This document shows, one piece after another, positions 8,014 to 11,997 of a DNA stretch of 11,997 nucleotides; the stretch's first letter is position 1; each line of letters starts with the position of its first letter. The position numbers and the translations under genes were made by a program. This stretch comes from an uncultured Clostridia bacterium (GTDB taxonomy: Bacteria; Bacillota; Clostridia; Oscillospirales; Butyricicoccaceae), in the NCBI GenBank assembly GCA_945486175.1, contig CALYTA010000008.1, forward strand, positions 1-11,997. The letters run 5' to 3'. The notes under the pieces were generated by a model. That model was given only the letters and a program-made list of their open reading frames with translations, was not told where the DNA came from and made no database searches.

Positions 8014-8020
8014 TTCGACA
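8014..8020 (-). promoter_or_regulatory. Candidate 0A box (Spo0A operator)
   Basis: The minus strand reads TTTTCTGTCGAAAATAA, containing an exact TGTCGAA core with the A/T-rich flanks typical of Spo0A sites. It lies about 240 bases upstream of the spo0A start, in the same intergenic gap where B. subtilis spo0A carries autoregulatory 0A boxes. Binding and its sign (activation or repression) are inferred. Confidence 0.65.
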
Positions 8021-8052
8021 GAAAATTCACTTTCCAAACATATCAATCATCC

Positions 8053-8088
8053 AAAAGGGGAAAGCCCACCAAAGAGGTAAGCTTTCCC
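8053..8088 (-). terminator. Intrinsic terminator after spoIVB
   Basis: On the minus strand a 13-base-pair stem (8088-8076 with 8070-8058, two G-U pairs) with a 5-base TCTTT loop is followed by CTTTT. It begins about 10 bases after the spoIVB stop, so it should separate most spoIVB transcription from spo0A. Confidence 0.85.
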
Positions 8089-8098
8089 GTTTTCCCTT

Positions 8099-9106
8099 TT
8101 ATGCTGCCGCTTCGAGCATTTTTTCAATCGACACGCCGAATCCCCGTGCCGGATTGTTGACCAGCACATGTGTCACCGCGCCGACCAGCTTTCCGTCCTG
8201 CAAAATCGGGCTGCCGCTCATACCGGGCACAATGCCGCCGGTTTTTTCCAGCAGCTCCGAGTCTGTGACGCGAATGGTCAGCGAACGTCCGTCCTCGGCG
8301 TCCGTTGTCACCTTCTCGATCACAATGTCATAATACTTCGGCGTATCCCCCGAAATACAGGACAGAATCTGCGCCTTGCCTGTGTGGATTTCTTCCTCCT
8401 CCGCTGTTTCCACCGCGTTCTCTGCGGAATACAGCGAGCTGTCCGTCAGCGTGCCAAAGATGCCGCACGCCGTATTGTCGTCCAGCTGACCGATTTCCCT
8501 TGAAAACTCATACGTGCCGACCAGTTCGCCTGGCGTGCCCGCCTCGCCTGCAACCACGCCGATCACACTCGCCGGTACAATGGAACCGGTTTCCAGCGGC
8601 ATCAGTGCACCGCTGTCGACATCGCTGACCGGATGGCCGAGCGCGCCGAATTCCCCACTCTCCGGGTCGACATACGTCAAGGTAGCGATGCCCGCCATGC
8701 TGTCGCGCACGAGAATTCCGATCTGATACGTGCCGGTTGTTTTGCTCTTGACCGGCTGGACAGATACAGAAATATCCGTGTCCCCGCGCAGCCCGGTGAA
8801 CCGGATCGGATTTCCGCCGCTCTGCTTCACAATTTCCGCAAGCTGACTGCTGGACGAAAGCGTTTCCCCATTTGCTGTCTGTAAAATATCACCCGCTTCC
8901 AGCCCTGCCTGTTCGCCAGGACAGATCTCACCTGCCGGACTGTCCACTGTTGTCATGGCAGATATGACGACACCTGCTGCTGTCATACGCACGCCGACCG
9001 GTACACCCAGCGGCACCAGTTTTTCTGATGCTGCCTGTGCGCACGGCGACAGCACGCAAACCAGCAGCAGCGCCGCGCACCATTGCATTCCCAGTTTTTT
9101 CCGCAT
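8099..9106 (-). CDS. spoIVB: SpoIVB, sporulation signalling serine peptidase with PDZ domain
   Basis: SpoIVB is made in the forespore and secreted into the space between forespore and mother cell, where it cleaves SpoIVFA-type partners to start pro-sigma-K processing. The 335-residue product has an N-terminal signal or anchor helix (about 7-25, ending AQAAS), a PDZ domain (about 50-117, with PGEQAGLEAGDILQTANGE at 63-81), then the S55-type peptidase. GALGHPVSD carries H158, RVTDSELLEKTGGI carries D282, and GMSGSPI carries the nucleophile S297. These match the known catalytic Ser/His/Asp. It is shorter than B. subtilis SpoIVB (about 426), mostly at the N-terminus, so secretion rather than fold differs. 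Start 9106 has GGGAGAGG upstream. A sigma-G-like promoter precedes it and spo0A follows. Confidence 0.96.
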   Translation of the reverse strand: MRKKLGMQWCAALLLVCVLSPCAQAASEKLVPLGVPVGVRMTAAGVVISAMTTVDSPAGEICPGEQAGLEAGDILQTANGETLSSSSQLAEIVKQSGGNPIRFTGLRGDTDISVSVQPVKSKTTGTYQIGILVRDSMAGIATLTYVDPESGEFGALGHPVSDVDSGALMPLETGSIVPASVIGVVAGEAGTPGELVGTYEFSREIGQLDDNTACGIFGTLTDSSLYSAENAVETAEEEEIHTGKAQILSCISGDTPKYYDIVIEKVTTDAEDGRSLTIRVTDSELLEKTGGIVPGMSGSPILQDGKLVGAVTHVLVNNPARGFGVSIEKMLEAAA

Positions 9107-9128
9107 TGCATCCTCTCCCTTCCTCTTT

Positions 9129-9158
9129 TATCGTGACCGCAATGCGGCAATCACATTC
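9129..9158 (-). promoter_or_regulatory. Candidate forespore sigma-G promoter for spoIVB
   Basis: On the minus strand GAATG (9158-9154) and CACGATA (9135-9129) are separated by exactly 18 bases. The published sigma-G pattern is GHATR, 18 bases, CATNHTA, so the -35 is exact and the -10 matches 6 of 7. The predicted start near 9122 leaves a very short leader that still contains GGGAGAGG. spoIVB is sigma-G (and sigma-F) controlled in B. subtilis, which fits. Confidence 0.72.
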
Positions 9159-9257
9159 GTGTGTTTGTCTGGATGTGCGGGCAGAGTCTGCACGGCATGT
9201 CCGCCTGCGTCCTCCTGCGGAAATGTCTGTTGACACTGCCATGCGAACTGGAAGCAG

Positions 9258-9286
9258 ATGACAGAGTCAGGGTTTGCGTGTATAAT
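9258..9286 (+). promoter_or_regulatory. Sigma-A promoter for the SLOG-family gene
   Basis: ATGACA (9258-9263, one change from TTGACA) and TATAAT (9281-9286) are separated by 17 bases. Transcription should start near 9293, giving a leader of about 80 bases. A TTGACA at 9230-9235 has no matching -10 and is not chosen. Confidence 0.78.
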
Positions 9287-9295
9287 ATGTATACA
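9279..9295. promoter_or_regulatory. Operator-like dyad over the SLOG gene promoter
   Basis: TGTATA, five bases (ATATG) and TATACA form a perfect 6-base inverted repeat spanning the -10 and the predicted transcription start. A dimeric repressor bound here would block the promoter. Part of the symmetry comes from the TATAAT itself, so chance cannot be excluded. Confidence 0.5.
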
Positions 9296-9352
9296 GTCAT
9301 CTACATAAATCTGGAAATTTTTTAATCGAAACAATCAGACATAAACCAGCAG

Positions 9353-9366
9353 AAAAAAAAGGGGGG
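9353..9366 (+). promoter_or_regulatory. A8G6 ribosome binding site
   Basis: Eight A are followed by six G, ending 5 bases before the ATG at 9372. The G run can pair with the CCUCC of 16S rRNA only imperfectly, and homopolymer runs of this kind change length by replication or transcription slippage, which would alter the spacing or strength of the site. Confidence 0.65.
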
Positions 9367-9371
9367 TTTCC

Positions 9372-9779
9372 ATGCGGGTTGCGATTGTAGGCTCACGGTC
9401 CGTCACAATGGACTGTTATCCGGAAATATTGCAGTACATTCCACGCGGGGCAAGTGAAATTGTCTCCGGCGGTGCCGAAGGGGCAGATGAACTTGCACAG
9501 AAATATGCCTGTCATGCCCATCTTCCGCTGAAAATTTTCCGTCCGGATTATGCGCGTTTCCGCAAATCCGCGCCGCTGCAGCGCAACATTGATCTAATCC
9601 GATACAGCGATTATGTACTGGTTCTGTGGGACGGCAAATCGCGCGGTGCCGCGCATGTCATTGACAACTGTATCAAGGAGTATACCCCGGTTCATGTGCT
9701 GATCATCCGTGACGGAAAACTTGTGCAGACACTGTTCGGACAAAAGGACGGCTATCTGCTGTCCCCCACCAGGGAATAG
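9372..9779 (+). CDS. SLOG-family (DUF2493/YspA-like) Rossmann nucleotide-binding protein
   Basis: The 135-residue protein has the Rossmann-like SLOG fold shared by YspA, LOG and DprA relatives. MRVAIVGSRS (1-10) is the first strand and loop, IVSGGAEGADELAQKYA (30-46) the glycine-rich nucleotide-binding segment, PDYARFRKSAPLQRN (58-72) a connecting region, and SDYVLVLWDGKSRG (79-92) the late strand ending in the SRG signature, followed by HVIDNCIKE and HVLIIRDG. Members bind nucleotides or nucleotide-derived ligands. The cellular role of the DUF2493 group is unknown, although SLOG proteins also appear in anti-phage and signalling systems. It stands alone, divergent from spoIVB, with its own promoter, a possible operator and a homopolymeric ribosome binding site, and it borders mobile-element debris. 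Its GC-rich codon use resembles the chromosomal genes to its left rather than the phage-like gene to its right. Confidence 0.88.
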   Translation: MRVAIVGSRSVTMDCYPEILQYIPRGASEIVSGGAEGADELAQKYACHAHLPLKIFRPDYARFRKSAPLQRNIDLIRYSDYVLVLWDGKSRGAAHVIDNCIKEYTPVHVLIIRDGKLVQTLFGQKDGYLLSPTRE

Positions 9780-9951
9780 TTTCATCCGCAGTTCTACACG
9801 CTTGGCAACAAAACAGGGAATGGTGTGCTACCTGTCAAACATTCAATCAACAGCGGATAAATAAAGTGAAAAAATGAGAAGCAGATACAGACAGAAATTT
9901 GCCCCGCAGTCTGAATGATGCACCGAACCAGTAAAACTGGACAATAGGCAA
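9780..9951. other. Intergenic stretch after the SLOG gene
   Basis: No gene with a start, ribosome binding site and recognisable product is visible on either strand. A minus-strand open frame over 9794-10117 crosses a strong hairpin and has no family resemblance. A tiny CCAGT-AAA-ACTGG hairpin lies at 9930-9942. The stretch probably marks where the chromosomal backbone gives way to insertion-sequence debris. Confidence 0.5.
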
Positions 9952-9991
9952 AAGCCCGCTTATATAGGATAAACCCTATGTAAGCGGGTTT
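9952..9991. terminator. Strong 17-base-pair hairpin, terminator-like
   Basis: Bases 9952-9968 pair fully with 9975-9991, with two G-U pairs and a 6-base loop. The minus-strand reading ends GCGGGCTTTT, a good intrinsic terminator. The plus reading ends GCGGGTTTCGTT, a weaker one that could end the SLOG transcript. It sits immediately before the transposase remnant, so it could instead belong to the insertion-sequence end. Confidence 0.6.
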
Positions 9992-9995
9992 CGTT

Positions 9996-10098
9996 ATGAG
10001 CAAAAAAGTGGACATGAATAGCAACATACATAAGACTGCGTGAAAATGGAATGACGCGTCAGGAAATCGCGGACGCATTGAGATTGGATCATCGTCAA
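9996..10098 (+). pseudogene. Remnant of a transposase N-terminal helix-turn-helix (IS3-type OrfA-like)
   Basis: A start ATGAGCAAAAAA is followed, after a one-base frame change in the A run and an in-frame TGA, by a frame reading LRENGMTRQEIADALRLDHRQ (10036-10098). This is the recognition-helix pattern of many IS3-type OrfA helix-turn-helix domains (MSKKWT...LRENGMT..EIA). The coding sequence is broken and stops after the first domain, so it cannot make a transposase. The family assignment rests on a short motif. Confidence 0.5.
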
Positions 10099-10117
10099 GA
10101 AGGTGGACAGTTAACAA

Positions 10118-10279
10118 TCAGGAGAAAAACAAATTTTCTCTCTGGATGGAAGACAAGACGCGATTATAAGAATGGCGTCTGAGAGAATTGCAGAAGCCGT
10201 TGATGTAAGAAAAAAGACTTTGTTTCAATTGGTTGAGAGATTGATAAAAACGTCTGTCGATTTCTTCCTTAGATATATT
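10118..10279 (-). pseudogene. C-terminal remnant of an IS3-family OrfB transposase
   Basis: The minus strand encodes about 53 residues ending at a TGA at 10118. They include KEEIDRRFYQSLNQLKQSLF, then SYINGFCNSLRRHSYN and RVLSSIQRENLFF. This matches the tail of IS3-family integrase-core transposases after the DDE glutamate, where the pattern is roughly LKKE...FxYIxGFYNxxRxHSYNxxLSP. No upstream catalytic domain is present, so only the last part of the gene survives. The minus-strand sequence just past the stop (10117-10096, TTGTTAACTGTCCACC...) could be the terminal repeat of that element. It points in the opposite direction to the OrfA-like remnant at 9996-10098. Confidence 0.68.
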
Positions 10280-10302
10280 TATTTCTGTATCCAGACAAAG
10301 AC

Positions 10303-10334
10303 CGGAGTGGCGCCGCTGACGCTGCGCCACTCCG
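10303..10334. terminator. Perfect 11-base-pair GC-rich hairpin, likely terminator of the tail-like operon
   Basis: CGGAGTGGCGC (10303-10313) pairs perfectly with GCGCCACTCCG (10324-10334) around a 10-base loop. On the minus strand it is followed by GTCTTTGTC and on the plus strand by TTTAAAA, so the T-tracts are modest. It lies about 70 bases after the stop of the small membrane gene, at the end of that operon. Confidence 0.6.
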
Positions 10335-10403
10335 TTTAAAACCGAGCTTTTCGTGCTGTCTGTACAATCCGGGGCAGTCAATGATGGCTCTGAGACTTTG
10401 TTA

Positions 10404-10544
10404 TCACTCCTTGTCTTTTTTCTTCAGAATCTCCATCTGCTGTGTGGCCTCGTCTACCCTTCCAGCAACAACGCAACACGAGTAGACAATCAACACGCTG
10501 ACAATTGCAACGATCACCAGAACTATACGGATAATTCCAATCAT
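10404..10544 (-). CDS. 46-residue single-span membrane protein, unknown function
   Basis: The product starts MIGIIRIVLVIVAIVSVLIV, followed by YSCCVVAGRVDEATQQ and a lysine-rich end (KKKDKE). One long membrane span covers about 3-25, followed by a charged helix. The start at 10544 is chosen because GGAGG lies 4 bases upstream; an in-frame extension to 10592 has no such site. It lies 91 bases after the stop of the phage-tail-like gene on the same strand and ahead of a terminator hairpin, so the two are probably cotranscribed. Position and shape suggest a small phage lysis-module or accessory protein, but it has too few spans and features to call a holin. Confidence 0.6.
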   Translation of the reverse strand: MIGIIRIVLVIVAIVSVLIVYSCCVVAGRVDEATQQMEILKKKDKE

Positions 10545-10635
10545 ACTGCCTCCACACAAAAAACAATCAACTCTGCCAGCAACATCATACACCGATTACT
10601 ACTCTTCCCCGATTAGACTGGTTTAAAGTCTTGCT

Positions 10636-11997
10636 TTAGATTATTTGTGATAATTTAAAGTCGGAGTATTTTCGCTCCCTTGCAATATCGTTCTTTCCAC
10701 CGTCAGCAGGATATTTCGTTCGGTAATAATCACGGAATGTCATCGCTTCGCATTCGCCCGCGTCAATTTTTTGACGAATATATGCAAGCACATTTTCAAA
10801 CAGGGTTTTTGTGATGCCATTGTTTTCCTCGGCTTCCTCGGCCGTGTCATAAATACCGTGAGCAAACGGAGCAATGTCCCATCCGTTTTCGATTGCAGTA
10901 TCAATCATACTTTTTGTTCCAATGGATGTTTCCGAAGTTTCGCCATCTTCAAAGCCGTGAGATTTGATCGACTGAGCGTTGATATTGAAATACTGCTTAT
11001 CGTGATTATTCCAGTTTTTGATATATTCGTTGGTGGATTCTGCGGGGGTAACACCGTACTTATATCCACGACAAATTTTGATACCACAGTTGATAAGAGC
11101 CTGATTCATTGCCGTTCCTGTACGCATATAACGACAGAACCATGCTGTAGGATTGAAAACACCATAATTCTCTGCTATGGTGATTGCTTCGCTAACATAT
11201 GTTTCAAATAATGCAACAGAATCGTCGCCGCCATTGTAGATATCCGCATCTTCGTCTGGCTTTGTACTTGATGCTGAATATAATGCAAAATCATTGCCGC
11301 TTCTGATAATATCAGCAATATAGTTTGCGCCCGAGCTGCTTCCCGGATATGTTGCGCTTGCCCCGTCAGCGGATATGGAGATATTCACTGTGTATGGAAT
11401 CCTGTATTGATCCAGCAGCGATTTTCTTCCATCAGAAACAAAGTTCGGCGACGCATCAAAGTTCATCAATACGCAGGTCTTATGTTTGTGATATTCAGAA
11501 ATATGTGTTTCTATTTTTTCATCCGTCTCAGCTTTTGTATATGATTTAGATGTATATTCAATTTTTGTTGTTGCATTAAGCAAAGCAACGCTTCCGTTGC
11601 CACTCGCACAGTTGACATATAATTTAGTTGCCCCACTTGGACAAGTAGCATCTTCTGTTACGGTAGTATTTTTACCTGCTTCGGATGCGCTGATTACATT
11701 CGCTGAATCATCAGTAAACGCCCACATCCGTCTATACCTGAGGTCTGAACCTTTAAATCCTTTTATTCGATAGGTTTTTCCTTCTTGAACATCACAGACT
11801 ATCGAAGTGTAATTGGCGAGTGCAGAAGTTGATGTTGCAACTTTCGTGTGATCAGAATTAAGTGTGAATCTACAATCCGTATTTTCTTCGGAATATTCGA
11901 TTTCGGCTTCAACTTCAACAGTTGTTTCTACACTCTCAGCCGTTACATCTGACAGATTGCTTAAATCACTCTTTATCGCACTTGCCTCGTCCGAAAG
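10636..11997 (-). CDS. Phage-tail-like protein with a degenerate NodB polysaccharide-deacetylase domain (5' end outside window)
   Basis: The last 453 residues are visible and the frame is open to the window edge. They begin with a heptad-like stretch, LSDEASAIKSDLSNLSD, then a beta-rich domain to about 145 (KTYRIKGFKGSDLRYRRMWAFTD, KLYVNC), and a short linker helix SYTKAETDEKIETH. The C-terminal part (about 174-430) has the order of NodB-type deacetylases: CVLMNFDASPNF where TFDDG is expected, a segment without the HxxxH metal motif, FCRYMRTGTA, and PFAHGIYD with H380. Proteins of this make-up occur among tail-fibre and minor structural proteins of Firmicutes phages, where they bind cell-surface glycans. 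Loss of one metal aspartate and of the histidines suggests binding rather than hydrolysis. AT-richer codons than the genes at 1-9779 support foreign origin. A non-phage surface protein remains possible. Confidence 0.75.
   Translation of the reverse strand, partial: LSDEASAIKSDLSNLSDVTAESVETTVEVEAEIEYSEENTDCRFTLNSDHTKVATSTSALANYTSIVCDVQEGKTYRIKGFKGSDLRYRRMWAFTDDSANVISASEAGKNTTVTEDATCPSGATKLYVNCASGNGSVALLNATTKIEYTSKSYTKAETDEKIETHISEYHKHKTCVLMNFDASPNFVSDGRKSLLDQYRIPYTVNISISADGASATYPGSSSGANYIADIIRSGNDFALYSASSTKPDEDADIYNGGDDSVALFETYVSEAITIAENYGVFNPTAWFCRYMRTGTAMNQALINCGIKICRGYKYGVTPAESTNEYIKNWNNHDKQYFNINAQSIKSHGFEDGETSETSIGTKSMIDTAIENGWDIAPFAHGIYDTAEEAEENNGITKTLFENVLAYIRQKIDAGECEAMTFRDYYRTKYPADGGKNDIARERKYSDFKLSQII

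Larger units (their letters stand above)
7778..8098 (-). promoter_or_regulatory. spo0A upstream control region (321 bases, no gene)
   Basis: This AT-rich gap holds the spoIVB terminator at its upstream end, one consensus 0A box (8014-8020), two TTGACA hexamers on the minus strand without a well-spaced -10, and a TACGACGG direct repeat (7825-7832 and 7896-7903). A loose match, TTGGAA with AATAAT 18 bases away, overlaps the 0A box. I could not find a convincing sigma-H promoter (AGGA...GAAT at 17-18 base spacing). The spo0A promoter must lie here, but its exact position is unresolved. Confidence 0.6.

Noticed and set aside
9794..10117. 107-residue minus-strand hydrophobic open frame
   Set aside because: It runs through the 17-base-pair hairpin and the transposase remnant, has no ribosome binding site I can see, and matches no known family.
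10115..10339. Plus-strand frame containing a helical-looking segment (ASERIAEAVDVRKKTLFQLVERL)
   Set aside because: It is exactly antisense to the IS3-type OrfB tail on the minus strand, which has the recognisable motif.
10404..10592. Repeated VAGRVD peptide in the extended small membrane frame
   Set aside because: The two copies differ at about 5 of 18 bases, and the first lies before the likely start, so coincidence is more likely than a repeat unit.
1..11997. CRISPR array, tRNA, rRNA or riboswitch
   Set aside because: I saw no regularly spaced repeats, no tRNA-like cloverleaf segments and no recognisable riboswitch core in the intergenic regions.

Overview
The window looks like chromosome from an endospore-forming, moderately high-GC Clostridia bacterium. 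A gut Oscillospirales/Butyricicoccus-type lineage is my inference from gene content and codon use. The main evidence is the adjacent sporulation pair spoIVB and spo0A on one strand, together with a proofreading-deficient Firmicutes-type PolA, a lipoteichoic-acid-synthase-type sulfatase and strong AGGAGG-like ribosome binding sites.

Region 1 (1-4755, minus strand) is a tightly packed operon. In transcription order it holds polA, a low-molecular-weight phosphatase-fold protein that lacks the catalytic cysteine, rimI (ribosomal-protein-type N-acetyltransferase), an unnamed three-span membrane protein, and tsaD (tRNA t6A synthesis, 3' end outside the window). The genes overlap by 4 bases or are separated by 2-17 bases. 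An extended -10 promoter lies just upstream of polA. Region 2 (4756-4994) is a divergent intergenic region. A near-perfect sigma-A promoter there drives an LTA-synthase-family membrane sulfatase (4995-6881, plus strand), and a symmetric hairpin ends that gene and the convergent spo0A.

Region 3 (7001-9106, minus strand) is spoIVB followed by spo0A. SpoIVB is the forespore-made serine peptidase that triggers sigma-K activation; Spo0A is the master regulator of sporulation entry. A good match to a forespore sigma-G promoter precedes spoIVB. A stem-loop terminator separates the two genes, and the 321-base gap before spo0A carries a consensus 0A box, which suggests autoregulation. Region 4 (9258-9779, plus strand) is a small SLOG-family (DUF2493/YspA-like) nucleotide-binding protein. 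Its sigma-A promoter is overlapped by an operator-like dyad, and its ribosome binding site is an unusual A8G6 tract.

Region 5 (9780-11997) is accessory DNA. It has two oppositely oriented insertion-sequence transposase remnants, strong hairpins, a 46-residue single-span membrane protein, and the 3' part of a phage-tail-like protein. That protein has an N-terminal helical stretch, a beta-rich domain and a NodB polysaccharide-deacetylase-like fold whose metal-binding motifs look degenerate. The AT-richer codon use here and the IS scars point to an integrated phage or island boundary. I found no complete novel multi-gene system. The most unusual items are the cysteine-less phosphatase, the SLOG gene's control region and the degenerate deacetylase of the tail-like protein.
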